Shown: piece after piece, positions 11,461 through 21,175 of the stretch
How positions within the stretch are numbered: position 1 is the first letter of the stretch
How the letters are laid out: each line of letters begins with the position of its first letter
Program-made: the position numbers and the translations under genes
Assembly: GCF_024139115.2 (NCBI RefSeq)
Contig: NC_085139.1
Span: 137,633,121-137,697,120 of the forward strand
Length of the DNA: 64,000 nt
Direction of reading: 5' to 3'
Origin: Armigeres subalbatus
Taxonomy: Eukaryota; Arthropoda; Insecta; Diptera; Culicidae
Notes under the pieces: generated by a model
What the model was told of the DNA's origin: nothing
Seen by the model: only the letters and a program-made list of their open reading frames with translations
Databases searched by the model: none

Positions 11461-14402
11461 AGTTTGTATAGCACACTGTTCTTCTCAATCGGTCTTTGGC
11501 GATCTGCGGATAACTCCTGATTCTTTATTAGTGTCTTCACCTCGTCGGTAAACTCTTCACCTTGTGCCATGCGCCACAGACAATTTTCGGCCAAAAAATA
11601 TTCCTCTTTTCGCAATGGTACTATATCTGATGGAACCTTCGATGCGCCATTCTTCAATGTTAGTATAGCTTCAATGGGCAATTTGCTTATTTTGCGCCGA
11701 CAATTCGACATAAATCGATACATTGTTGCCACCGTCCGTACTAGCACTTTCCACTTCGAAATATGTTCCACTCTCGCTAATGGTACGTCTGGCAGCACGA
11801 CGTCATGAAACAGTACACCAGCTCGTAATTCTTCTACAACGTCCGACGATGTTTGTCGTTGTTCTGGCCAATCTTCTAATGATTTGTACAAAAAATCTGG
11901 ACCACAAAACCATCTGCTATCTGTACTCATCTGTGTTGAAGATCCCCATTTGGTGACATCGTCTGCGGCATTACTCTTCGTGGGAACCCAACACCAATCA
12001 TCAGGACTAGTGACGTCAAGTATCTCTCCGACTCGATGAGCCACGTATGGTTTATATCGCCTCACGTCTGATTTCACCCACGATATTACCGCTTTGGAAT
12101 CCGTCCAAACAAATTTCCTATTTACTATGAACGAATGGTTTTCACATATAGACTTTAATAACCTGGCTCCTAATACGGCTGCCTCTAATTCTTTCCTCGG
12201 GATTGAAAGATATTGTAAAGGTGCAACTTTAGCCTTTGCCTCTACGAAAGCGCAGTGAACATTCGCGCCATCTGTAAACCGGAAGTAGGCCACGCATCCA
12301 AAGGCATCCTCTCCAGCATCTGTTAATACATGAAGCTGTACTTCATCATAAGCCTCAGGGCCCATCATTCCAAGGTAACAGCGAGGAACACGTATGTTTT
12401 TAAGCAATGGAAACAATTGTGTCCAACGTAACCATCGTTCGTAGTGTGGTGTTCCTAGTTGTTCATCCCAACCAATACCACTGCGCCATAAGTCTTGCAT
12501 CAAAATACGACCATGGATCAATAATGGTGCCAGAAACTGTTTCGGGTCAAACATACTCATGACACAGCGTAAGGCAATCCGTTTCGTAGGCCAAGCTCCA
12601 TCTTGCATATAAGGGCGCAGATCATCCTTTACATCTGTAGAAAACCTAAACGCGTCCTCGTCTGGTCGCCACATTACTCCAAGGACTCTTTCGGTATCAG
12701 CACCACTCATATCAAGGGATTTCATTGTGTTGTTGCCTGCTTTTCCGAGTTCTTCTATCACCCTAACGGAATTACTCATCCAGTTTCGAATTTCAAATCC
12801 CGCATTAGCGTGTATTGTTCTAACATCTTTCGCTCTTACTACTGCCTCATCTTCCGTATCTACACTATCAAAGTAATCGTCGACATAATGTTTTCGTAGT
12901 ACGGCGTCAGCAGCCGCTGGATACACCCGTAGATGTTGTCGAGCGTTGAAATTTTTTACAAATTGGGCCATGCATGGGGAACAGCTGGCACCAAAAATAA
13001 CCACATTCATCACATAGATATCCGGTTGACAGTTTTGATCTGATCGAAAGAGAAAACGTTGAGCTTGTTGATCCTCACAACGTACCCGGATTTGGTGAAA
13101 CATCTCCTTAATGTCACCTCCGAAAGCCACTTTTCGTTCACGGAAGCCGTTGATTACTGCGGACAGCGAAGAAGCTAGATCTGGACCTTTCAGTAAGCAA
13201 TCATTGAAAGACACACCATTAACTTTTGCGGCGGCATCCCACACCATCCTTATTTTTCCGGGTTTTTTCGGGTTTACTACATAACTTAAGGGCAGATACC
13301 AACACTGTTCTTGTGGCGTCTGTAGAAGTTCACTCTGGGTGATCCTGTGAGCGTAACCTTTAGTCACATACTCTTGAATCTGATTTTGCAGGATATCTCT
13401 TATTTCTGGATTTTTGTTCAAACGAATTTCGAGATTCTTCAGCCGCTTAAACGCCATAGAATAGCTATCCGGAAATCTTGGAACACCATCTTTCCAAAGT
13501 AGACCAATCTCAAACCGACCACCAATAAGCTTCACTGTCTTTTCTAGGATTTCCCTCGCCCGACAATCCTCCTTCGACTCGAGTGGAACTGGAGAAACAC
13601 CTACGGCTTCAAGTTGATAATTTTCCCGCATCATCTGATTTAACTCCCGGTCTGCTAGACTACACTCCTCACAAATGCATCGATGGTGACCCAAGAAGTG
13701 CACATCTGCTACCATGTTGGGTCGTGGTCCGTACACCGTCCAACCCAGCTTACATTCAACTGCAATCGGCTGCCCCTTAATTCCAATCCGTGAATCCAAC
13801 GGAGCAATAAGATGCATGTTGTCAATTCCAATCAACAACTTAGGAGTATCTAACTCGTAGCTTATTATATCTACACCTGCCAGATGTTGGAAATCTGCTG
13901 TCAAATGTTCTGAATCCAACTTTTGAGCAGGAAGATCTAGCTTTCTGACTGTCCTTGCTACGCAAAGATCATAATTTCTTCTATTTTTTCCCGAAATCTT
14001 CATCTCCACGTTCCTCGAATGAGTCTCCATTCGTCTGATTCCATTTGTCCAACACATTTCGAATGGTTCACGTGGTCCTTTTAGATTCAAATCCTCAGCT
14101 ACCTCGCTGTCGATCAGAGACGTGGAAGACCCTTCATCCACTAGAGCTAAGACTTCCACTTTCTTCTGTTCACTGGATAACACGACGGGTATTATGCGAA
14201 ATAGCACTGTTTTATTCGGCAGACAATGACTATTGCAACGTTCTTCCGCATTGACAGGCCTTTCTCTAACCGGTGGATGCAGCAACGGATGATGGGAACC
14301 ATTACATCCTTCTACGTCACAGCGAATCTTTGATCTACACGGGTTGTGTCCATGGTTAAAATGCAAACCGTGCACAGGCCCATATGTCTTACCATCATCC
14401 AC
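11406..14402 (-). CDS. BEL/Pao protease, reverse transcriptase and RNase H
   Basis: About 998 codons. In order: a second Cys/His cluster (CRSKIRC ... HH, residues 22-40), the DUF1758-type aspartic protease with ALVDEGSSTSLI (active D about 89), reverse transcriptase with palm and KHYVDDYFDSV (YVDD at 506-509), and RNase H with acidic residues in LTDAGEDAFG (about 695), KELEA (about 738), WTDSKA (about 768) and NAADD (about 814). The frame opens directly after a TAG, and its first codon is GTG, so it would have to be reached from gag by frame change or as fused polyprotein. It is in the same reading phase as gag but separated by a shifted segment holding the zinc knuckle. The protein ends at 11406 with a frame-break tail. 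Confidence 0.93.
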   Translation of the reverse strand: MDDGKTYGPVHGLHFNHGHNPCRSKIRCDVEGCNGSHHPLLHPPVRERPVNAEERCNSHCLPNKTVLFRIIPVVLSSEQKKVEVLALVDEGSSTSLIDSEVAEDLNLKGPREPFEMCWTNGIRRMETHSRNVEMKISGKNRRNYDLCVARTVRKLDLPAQKLDSEHLTADFQHLAGVDIISYELDTPKLLIGIDNMHLIAPLDSRIGIKGQPIAVECKLGWTVYGPRPNMVADVHFLGHHRCICEECSLADRELNQMMRENYQLEAVGVSPVPLESKEDCRAREILEKTVKLIGGRFEIGLLWKDGVPRFPDSYSMAFKRLKNLEIRLNKNPEIRDILQNQIQEYVTKGYAHRITQSELLQTPQEQCWYLPLSYVVNPKKPGKIRMVWDAAAKVNGVSFNDCLLKGPDLASSLSAVINGFRERKVAFGGDIKEMFHQIRVRCEDQQAQRFLFRSDQNCQPDIYVMNVVIFGASCSPCMAQFVKNFNARQHLRVYPAAADAVLRKHYVDDYFDSVDTEDEAVVRAKDVRTIHANAGFEIRNWMSNSVRVIEELGKAGNNTMKSLDMSGADTERVLGVMWRPDEDAFRFSTDVKDDLRPYMQDGAWPTKRIALRCVMSMFDPKQFLAPLLIHGRILMQDLWRSGIGWDEQLGTPHYERWLRWTQLFPLLKNIRVPRCYLGMMGPEAYDEVQLHVLTDAGEDAFGCVAYFRFTDGANVHCAFVEAKAKVAPLQYLSIPRKELEAAVLGARLLKSICENHSFIVNRKFVWTDSKAVISWVKSDVRRYKPYVAHRVGEILDVTSPDDWCWVPTKSNAADDVTKWGSSTQMSTDSRWFCGPDFLYKSLEDWPEQRQTSSDVVEELRAGVLFHDVVLPDVPLARVEHISKWKVLVRTVATMYRFMSNCRRKISKLPIEAILTLKNGASKVPSDIVPLRKEEYFLAENCLWRMAQGEEFTDEVKTLIKNQELSADRQRPIEKNSVLYKLSPFWTNSVYCEWKVERK

Positions 14403-14434
14403 CTACGTTGCAAGCTTGCATTCAAAAATTCTCG

Positions 14435-14476
14435 ACAATCTCTACCAAAATGTCCAGATCCTTCGCAGATGGAGCA
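14435..14476 (-). pseudogene. Gag CCHC zinc knuckle in a shifted frame
   Basis: The minus strand encodes CSICEGSGHFGRDC, a perfect C-x2-C-x4-H-x4-C nucleic-acid-binding knuckle, but one frame away from both the gag frame before it and the pol frame after it, which share a phase. A pair of compensating indels, one between about 14500 and 14535 and one near 14405, would explain this. The knuckle would package element RNA. Confidence 0.8.
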
Positions 14477-16064
14477 GCTGAAACTTTTCCTGCAGAAATC
14501 TGAACCGGTGGATCTTGTGTTCGATAATCCTTAAGGTTGTTGACACTTGTTTCACGGTCCACGAGGTGGGTGAATGCTTTGGTCGTTCGTTCTTTCTCGC
14601 CGGAACGGCTTCCATCCTTTCAAAGGTTATTTCCAATGCCTTATCAACCAGATCCTCCATAAATTTTCCAAAGGTTTCCAAGTCTACTACTCGGAACCGA
14701 CGTTTGAATTCCACCCATTGCATGGCATAGCATGGTGGTAGCTTCTGCACTAAACTTTGCATTAATATGGGATTTTTCAGATGATCATCCAACTTTGAAA
14801 CTTTCAAGTGCTGTGTGAACTCTTCAATAGCACTCCCGAAATCTATTAAAGACTCCAAATTTTCAGAGTCAGGCCCGTCAAGTCTTTGGATTCTCTGAGC
14901 CAGCATAGTCGATAGGACCTCAGGATTCCCGAACCGACGACGCAGTTTGTCGATAATCGCTGGCACATTCTCGGGCAGAAGTAGACGATTTCTAATGATT
15001 TCCAAAGCCTTCCCCTGCAGAGCCTGTTGAAGTCTAACGAGGTTTTCTGCGTTGGTGAACCCGCAAGATGCATTCGCTTGTTCGTATGCACTTATAAACA
15101 GTGGCCAATCTTGAGGACGTCCTGTGAAAGTGGGAAGATTTCTTGGAAACACTTGACGCGAAGCAATTTGCAATTTTGTTGGCCCAGCTATCACACTGGA
15201 ACTCATCAACTGGGGTCTTCTCGCTCCTTCATTACCCCCCATTTCTAGCAAATTTATTGAGAATTCGCTCACGCTACCCTCCACAGCCACCTTCGGCAGC
15301 CGCTGCCTTGTACTTGCATCAACCTTTCTGCAAGAACTCATCCACCCTTGTACCTTACTGATGTAACTAGCTTCACTTTTGTCTTCATCTTCTTCGTTGT
15401 CATCGGACTCCTCTTCAACCATTTTCGATAACTGATTCAGTTCCTCCAACTCACGGCGCTGTCGCTCAATTTGCTTCTGCTTTACTTTCAATATTTGCAA
15501 CTGATTTTCTTCTTCCAAAGTTTCCAGACGGCTTCTCTCCTTCAATTCTTCAATTCGCTTCAACGCTAAGTCACGTTTAGAACCCTTCGTATTGTTACTA
15601 ATATTTGATTTGGGATTTCCGACACTCTTATGGTTACACGGTACCCCCACGCATGGTAATTTATTTGCTTCTTTCCCACCTACTGCTCCAGACGTTCCTG
15701 CTTCACATAATTCCTGAACACTATTTGCTTCCTTCGGATCTGCTTTGTCTCTAGTCTTACCGGTATTCTCTTTGACATTACCTTTCTTAGCCGCCCGAGG
15801 AGGCTGGACGCGAGTTGTACCTGGTTGACCTAACGATTCTCTTGCTGAAACGTCCTCTCCGAGGCACGCATGACAGTACCAAACTAGCTCCGCTATACTT
15901 TGGTCTACTCCAGCACATGAGAAGTGGTGCCACTTTAGACAACGGCCGCACTGCACCATCGCATCATACTGGTCGTCTTGTTCGCAACATGGATAGATTC
16001 TTTCCAGCGGTAAGTTTTTTTGAGGTTTGTTAGGTGGAGGCGTTCGGGACATCATTGAAAACAC
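14442..16064 (-). CDS. BEL/Pao gag with N-terminal PHD-like finger
   Basis: 540 residues. The N-terminal Cys/His cluster (CC at 26-27, QCGRC about 39-42, HH 46-47, C50, CHAC 64-67) resembles a PHD zinc finger. A charged coiled coil covers about 165-235, then an acidic stretch (EEESDDNEEDEDKSE). Residues about 300-460, starting LPTFTGRPQDW, match DUF1759, the capsid-like region of Pao gags. The last 20 or so residues are out of frame before the zinc knuckle. The start lies inside the 5' LTR (16028-16470), with candidate Met codons at residues 1, 4 and 5. No gap for a normal primer-binding leader exists between LTR and coding sequence. Confidence 0.9.
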   Translation of the reverse strand: MFSMMSRTPPPNKPQKNLPLERIYPCCEQDDQYDAMVQCGRCLKWHHFSCAGVDQSIAELVWYCHACLGEDVSARESLGQPGTTRVQPPRAAKKGNVKENTGKTRDKADPKEANSVQELCEAGTSGAVGGKEANKLPCVGVPCNHKSVGNPKSNISNNTKGSKRDLALKRIEELKERSRLETLEEENQLQILKVKQKQIERQRRELEELNQLSKMVEEESDDNEEDEDKSEASYISKVQGWMSSCRKVDASTRQRLPKVAVEGSVSEFSINLLEMGGNEGARRPQLMSSSVIAGPTKLQIASRQVFPRNLPTFTGRPQDWPLFISAYEQANASCGFTNAENLVRLQQALQGKALEIIRNRLLLPENVPAIIDKLRRRFGNPEVLSTMLAQRIQRLDGPDSENLESLIDFGSAIEEFTQHLKVSKLDDHLKNPILMQSLVQKLPPCYAMQWVEFKRRFRVVDLETFGKFMEDLVDKALEITFERMEAVPARKNERPKHSPTSWTVKQVSTTLRIIEHKIHRFRFLQEKFQLLHLRRIWTFW

Positions 16065-16470
16065 TTTCTGAAGTAAGTTGTCAGCAAACTCAAAACTAGA
16101 AATATATTTATTTTAGTTGTTTAAATTGAGCAAACAGTTATGTAACTCACAAACTTAGTTTCCTTCTTTAAATTCTGCCCAAAAACCTTTCCAACTAACA
16201 ATACTTTGCACCAGTAAGCTTTCTACTTCGAGGATTTCTTTTCCTTTCCACGGTTTCCTCAGAAACGATAATTCTGTGCTTCTATTTCCAGCTAATTACA
16301 AGTCTAATTCACTACTAATATTCAATAAATCGTGCAATTCGTTCAACTTAACAAAGATGTCAGCGCCCTGTGTTTACATCATTTCACCTCGTACATACAA
16401 CCACCACACTGTTCTCAATGCGAATACAGGTTGCGTTCACGGCTCCGACCCTTTCTATCCCGGCGTAACA
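16028..16470 (-). repeat. BEL/Pao 5' LTR
   Basis: Second 443-bp LTR, the 5' one for this minus-strand element, starting TGTTACGCCGGG on the coding strand. It should carry the promoter. The gag frame begins 37 bases before its inner edge. The bases immediately inside (AACCTCAAAAAAACTTACCG on the coding strand) do not begin with TGG, the usual start of a tRNA primer-binding site. Confidence 0.95.
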
Positions 16471-16475
16471 ACAGT

Positions 16476-16529
16476 TCTCGTCCGATCACTGAAGCTAAGC
16501 AACATTGGGCGCGATTAGTATTTAGATGG
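16476..16529 (+). pseudogene. 5S rRNA-like sequence, right part with internal promoter
   Basis: TCTCGTCCGATCACTGAAGC, then AAGCAACATTGGGCGCGATT and a TAGTATTTAGATGG end, match the middle of insect 5S rRNA including the box A, intermediate and box C control regions used by TFIIIA/RNA polymerase III. The match stops at GATGG, followed by A-rich sequence; the 3' third of 5S is absent. This and 9708-9740 form one truncated copy, either a 5S pseudogene or the head of a 5S-derived (SINE3-like) retroposon. Confidence 0.75.
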
Positions 16530-16625
16530 AAAAAAAGAGATAGGTAGGAAGAAGGGAAAGGCCGTTTTAAAACCAAAAATGTTACTCAAATGTTAAAATA
16601 ATTTCAGGCTCTCAACAGGGTTCGC

Positions 16626-16803
16626 GACGTTAGGCATAAGTACGATAGCCATAATGGACGTTAGGTATGAAATAACCCAAAGAACAGCCTATGACATCAA
16701 GAATGTAGAATTATGCCAAACATCCATTATACCTAACGTACATTATGCCTAGCATCCGTTATGCCTAACGTCCATTATGCCTATCGTACTTATGCCTAAC
16801 GTC
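16626..16803. repeat. Palindromic element built of GCCTAACGTCCATTAT words
   Basis: GACGTTAGGCATAAGTACGA at 16626 recurs inverted at the right end (arms 16626-16668 and 16761-16803, nearly perfect). Between them the word TAACGT..CATTATGCC is repeated several times. It would fold into a long hairpin. A lone TTATGCCTAACGTC occurs again at about 18507. Probably a MITE-like repeat; no target duplication seen. Confidence 0.6.
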
Positions 16804-17140
16804 TGTTTTTTAGTCCCACCTCTTACCCCCACATCCAAGAGCTCTATGAGAGCCCCCTGGTAGTGGACCCTTACTATAAGAAACAATCGCGGGAAAAAAT
16901 ACAAGCAATTTAAAAAAAATACTATGTGAGATCCCAGTGAAACTTTTGTTTCTTTGAAGGGACTCACTAAAATAAATTTTATTATGAAAATATGGTGATA
17001 ACGTCTGTGGCTGAAAACATGAACACAATTAAAAACTAAAATTACAAACTAAAAAACTAAAATTACTTCTAACAAGCAGGGAAAAACTAACAAGTGTTAG
17101 AAAAACCTGCAAATAAAATAAAATAAAATGGTTGACACAT
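16804..17140. other. Unrecognised sequence
   Basis: AT-rich DNA with an AAATA-type microsatellite at about 17115-17129. Two overlapping minus-strand frames have no family features. Confidence 0.4.
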
Positions 17141-18092
17141 TTAAATTAAGTATTCACTCACATTCCTATATAAATGCTTCTTCAATTTGCTTTTGAAAAT
17201 AATGTTATTTGAAACTGATTTTAAGTCATTTGGGAGATTATTGAATTTGGACGGACCATGATTTTTTATGCGTACTAATCCTATGTTCGTGCATGCATTG
17301 CTTCTAAGTAACTCGTTTGCGCGTCTAGTATGTGGGTAGTTTGTCCTAGTAGCAAAAACAATGTTGTGGTGGAATTTATGGTTGTGCAAAGTGTTATGTA
17401 CATATAGAATTGTTTGACATTCACGTAAACCTAATATGGGAAAAACTTTGTGGCTCAAATCAGCGTATAACGAAAGTGTAGAGAACAAAGGTGGCAATTT
17501 GAAGATTATTTTTAAACATCTGTTCTGCAGTATTTGAACTTTTTTTAATTTTGATTTCGCTGCATGACCCCAAACAATAATAAGGTACTGAAATATGGAA
17601 TGAATACAGGCATAATAAAATTTGAGTAAAGCATCATTGGGTACGAAACAGCGCACTCTTTTCATTTAACCGCATAAAGAAGAAGCTTTGTTGGAAACAT
17701 GTTGTATGTGGTTGCCCCAAGAGAGATGAGGGTCTAATATAAGCCCCAAGTATTTGAAAGTAGAAACTTTTTCTATGTACAAATTTTCAACAAATGGATC
17801 TGCATGCTGAGGAATTGTTTTGCGTGAGGAATGAAAAAGCATATATTTAGTTTTTGCCAAATTTGAAGTAAGGTAATTTCCACTAAAAAAATATCATTAG
17901 GCTCCTCATGTCGGATTCGATATCTTTTATAATTAAATTGGCTGTTGAATTATGGTAAAATAGGGCTGTATCATCTGCAAACAGTCTAGGGATCCCTTTT
18001 AGCTTTAAATTTTCCAAATCATTAATAAAAATTAAAAATAATAGCGGACCTATGTTGCTCCCTTGTGGTACTCCAATGAAATAAATAACCAA
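17141..18092 (-). pseudogene. LINE reverse transcriptase, 3' part (CR1/Jockey-like)
   Basis: Three minus-strand frames give consecutive parts of one LINE ORF2. 17883-18092 has GVPQGSNIGPLLFLIFINDL and catalytic FADDTALF. 17666-17860 has the thumb (KTKYMLFHSS, STFKYLGLILDPHLSW). 17141-17665 has the C-terminus ending with a LPNDLKS...FKSKLKKHL motif. A small deletion near 17880 and a frameshift near 17665 break it, and everything 5' of the palm is missing. The FKSKLKKHL ending recalls CR1/Rex-type rather than R1 elements; clade is inferred. Confidence 0.82.
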
Positions 18093-18850
18093 TTATCAAG
18101 CAACACAAACTAATACTAATTCAATAAAGCCACAATAGTCAATGATAAGTTGTTGTCAATGGGAATGCAGTACTAGAATAGGAGAAATTCGTTTCCAGTT
18201 ACAGTCAAATTGTGTTTGTATAGGTTAAAAGATAATGATGTCAATACTGTACAAGTATATCAAGCTCCCACGGTTACTAAAAGAAACGATTGTGCAGTAT
18301 GCTTTCCAGCCTACCAGACCAAAGCACTCAACCACAACAGAAGCAAATTGGTCGTCAAGTGGCCGTTTGGGCGGCAGTGTTTATCGCAGTTTACTGCTTT
18401 GTTACAGGAGTGCAACCACAATGCGTATCAGAAACGTTTCAACAATTGCTTCAACGTTTGTCAAGTAGCCGTTTTGGCGGCAAAGGAGAGCACGATAGAA
18501 ACTTTATGCCTAACGTCGTGGACCCTGTTTATAGCCCCAAGATACTAAAATTTGCACAATTTGCAATAATAAGTCTGCAATAGATTTTTAGGGTTCTTGT
18601 TGTAACTCCACCAAAAACTCATTCGATTTTATTGAACTTTTCTTCGATAGTATATCCAAAACTCCCCAAGTAAAATTGAAGATGATGGAAATTTTAGAAA
18701 AAGCCTAATTTAAAAAGCTTCTACAAATATTCTTGGAAATCCTAGAATTATTTTAACATTTAAGTAACATTTTTGGTTTTATTACGGCCTTTCCAGGAGG
18801 AACACTTGGAGGAATTCTAGGAAGAAGCTCAGCATAAATTTCAGGCGGAA
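18093..18850. other. Unrecognised sequence
   Basis: No recognised gene. A plus-strand frame at 18290-18583 (Gln-rich start, then a hydrophobic WAAVFIAVYCFVTGV stretch) resembles no family I know and is probably fortuitous. From about 18600 the sequence grades into the degenerate repeat described next. Confidence 0.35.
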
Positions 18851-20130
18851 TTTTTGGTGGAATTCCAAAAAGAGATATTCATCCTGAATTCCTTCAGGAA
18901 CTCAACATTTCTCCAGAAATTCATTCTGAATTCATCCAAGAATTCATCCTTAATTCATCCAAGAATTCATCCTGAATACCTTCAGCAATTCATCATGAAT
19001 TCCTCCAGGAATTCATCCAGAACTTCTCCCCAGGAATTCATCCTTAATTTCTTTCCAGGAATTCATTCTGAACTCCACCAGGAATTCATTTTGAACTCCC
19101 CCAGGAATTCTTTTTGAACTTCCACAGGAATTAATTCTGAACTCCCACAGTCCTGGACTTTTCCAAGAATTCATTCAGAACTCCCCCAAGAATTCAATCT
19201 GAATTCCATCAGGAATTCATTTTGAATTTTCCGAGAAATTCATTCTCAATTCCCCTAGAAATTAATTTTGAATTTCCCCAAGTCCTCATTCTAAATTTCC
19301 CCAGTAATTTATTCTGAACTCCCCCAGAATTCATTCTGAAGGCTGCCAGGAATTTATTTTGAACTTTCTGAAGAATTCAATCTGAACTCTCTCAGGAGTT
19401 CATTCTGAATTTCCCAAGAATTCTTTCTGTATTCCCCCAAGCATTTATTCTGGATTCCCCCAGGAATTCATTCTGAATTCCCCCAACAAATCACTCTGAT
19501 CTCTCCCAGGAACTCATTCTGAACTCCTCCTGGAATTCCCCAAGAAAATAATCCTGAAATCCCCCAGGAATTCGTTCTAAATTACCCAGGAATTTATTCT
19601 GAACTCCCCCAGAAATTCATTCTGAGCTCCCCCATGAATTCATTCTGAGTTCCCCAGAATTCATTCTAAAAGCTCCCAGGAATGTACTCTGCTCTTTCTA
19701 AGGTATTCGATCTGAACCCTCTCAGGAGTTCATTCTTCTTCTTCTTCTTCTTCAAATAAAAAAATGTTCAGAAAACCACCAATACAATCCTCACCCCCCC
19801 CCCCCCCCCCGTGGCCAATTTTCCGGCTACGTCACTCCCACTGGAATGCGTTCTGAATTCCCCCAGCAATTAATTATGCAAAATCCCTCAGCATTCAATT
19901 CTGAAATCCCCCAGGAATTGATTCTGAATTCCCACAGGAATTCATTCAAAATTTTCCCAGGAATTCATTCTAAATACCCCCAGGAATTCATATTAAGTCC
20001 CAAAGAAACTCTAAGAAGAATTGCCAAAGAACTCTAAGATGGATGTTTATTGAATTCCTGGAGAAAATCAGAATTAATTCTTGGGAAAATTCAGCACGAA
20101 TTCCTGGGGAGATTCAGAATGAATATATTC
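18851..20130. repeat. Degenerate ~24-bp tandem repeat (GGAATTCATTCTGAACTCCCCCA)
   Basis: About 1.3 kb of imperfect units built on AGGAATTCATTCTGAA plus CTCCCCC, with spacing around 22-26 bp and dozens of copies. It contains many EcoRI-type GAATTC words. Interruptions include a TTC microsatellite (about 19735-19752) and a C run (about 19795-19810). Frames read through it (Phe/Asn/Ser-rich) are artefacts of the repeat. Confidence 0.85.
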
Positions 20131-20235
20131 AATAAATAAGTAAATAAATAAATAAGTAGTAATTGTCATTTGTGTCTAGTAAATATTTTATTAATTTTAT
20201 AATAGATGTGGATGAATTCGTGGAGCAACTGAAGC

Positions 20236-20382
20236 ATCTTCTTCTTCTTATTGACATTACATCCCCACACGGGGACAGAGCCGCCTGACAGTTTATTGTT
20301 CATTAAGCACTTCAACAGTTATTAACTCCGAGGTTTTTACGCCAAGTTACCAAGTTACTACCACACGGCTAAGGAGGGCCCC
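20236..20382 (-). mobile_element. tRNA-derived SINE, internally deleted copy
   Basis: Read on the minus strand this ends in an AAGAAGAAG tail preceded by GATGTAATG..AATAAG, with GTTAATAACTGTTGAAGTGC in the body. The same family is fuller at 21176-21420 and 30737-30985. This copy lacks the middle (box B region) and rejoins at GGCCCTCCTTAGCCGTG. Feilai-like by memory; family name not verified. Confidence 0.7.
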
Positions 20383-21005
20383 AACTACTGCAGCAACTAC
20401 AGGCAAAACTCCTGGATCTACTTCAGGAGGAAATCAAACAGGATTTGCTTGTGGAACTCCAGGATGGATTCCTAGGAGAGCTTCAGGAGACATTCCTAAT
20501 GGGTCCCGAGGAGAAATATTAGATGGAACCAAAGAAGGAATCACTGGAGAAGTTCTAGGAAGATTTTCTGAAGGAACTCTCAAAAATCTCTAGGTGAATA
20601 AATTCTTGGAGGAATTTTATTAGACATTTGTGGAAGAACTCCAGGAGGAATCACTGTGGACTCTTCAGGGGGATTCCTTGGTTAACTCCAGTATATTTTT
20701 TTGAAGAATTGCTGGAGGACCTTTAGTGTTCCCGGAAAAATCCTGTAGGATTTTATAGAAAGGAATTATAGGAAGAACTTCAGAAGGATTTTGTGAAAAT
20801 ATTCTAGGATATTCTTGGAGGAACTGCAGAAAGAATTTCTGAATAAACTCTCTAAGATCTCTTGAGGAACTTCAGGAGGAATTGCAGGTTGAATTCATGG
20901 AAGAACAGCAGGAGTAATTTCTGTGGGATTCTCCTGTGAATGGATGCCAGGTGGAACTCCACGATAGGTTTCTGGAAGGCTTCAGGCTAAATTCCTAAAT
21001 GAGCT
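20383..21005. repeat. Degenerate short-unit repeat, opposite sense
   Basis: Imperfect units such as GGAGGAATTCCTGGAAGAACTTC recur through this stretch. They look like the reverse-sense counterpart of the 18.9-20.1 kb array. The SINE at 20236-20382 lies between the two arrays, so one degenerate satellite in two orientations flanks it. Confidence 0.65.
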
Positions 21006-21175
21006 TCATTAAGACTTTCTGGAAGCACCAAATTCCCATACTCCTTGATTCCCAAATTCATTAACTTCCCATTTCCTAAGTTCATGAATGTGTGAATAAT
21101 CTGAATTCCGTAGATCGTAGTGAAGTCTCGCATGGCCTGGCAGGAGTGTCAGATATGTACCTCTGCGCCATCTTT

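Larger units (their letters stand above)
9741..16470 (-). mobile_element. Complete BEL/Pao LTR retrotransposon (6,730 bp)
   Basis: Two 443-bp direct repeats bounded by TG...CA flank gag and pol frames read on the minus strand. The 5-bp duplication ACAGT lies outside both ends (9736-9740 and 16471-16475), as expected for BEL/Pao integrases. Domain order on the minus strand is PHD-like finger, gag, zinc knuckle, DEG-type aspartic protease, YVDD reverse transcriptase, RNase H and integrase; protease through integrase in one pol is diagnostic of Pao. The frame changes four times (around 14.5, 14.41, 11.46 and 11.34 kb), so this copy cannot make one normal polyprotein as read. LTR identity implies very recent insertion. 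Confidence 0.95.

Noticed and set aside
9708..16529. Working 5S rRNA gene
   Set aside because: Split by the BEL element, several mismatches, and the 3' third is missing even after rejoining.
16626..16803. Transcription terminator hairpin
   Set aside because: Arms are separated by ~90 bp of repeated words in a eukaryotic repeat context; a palindromic repeat explains it better.
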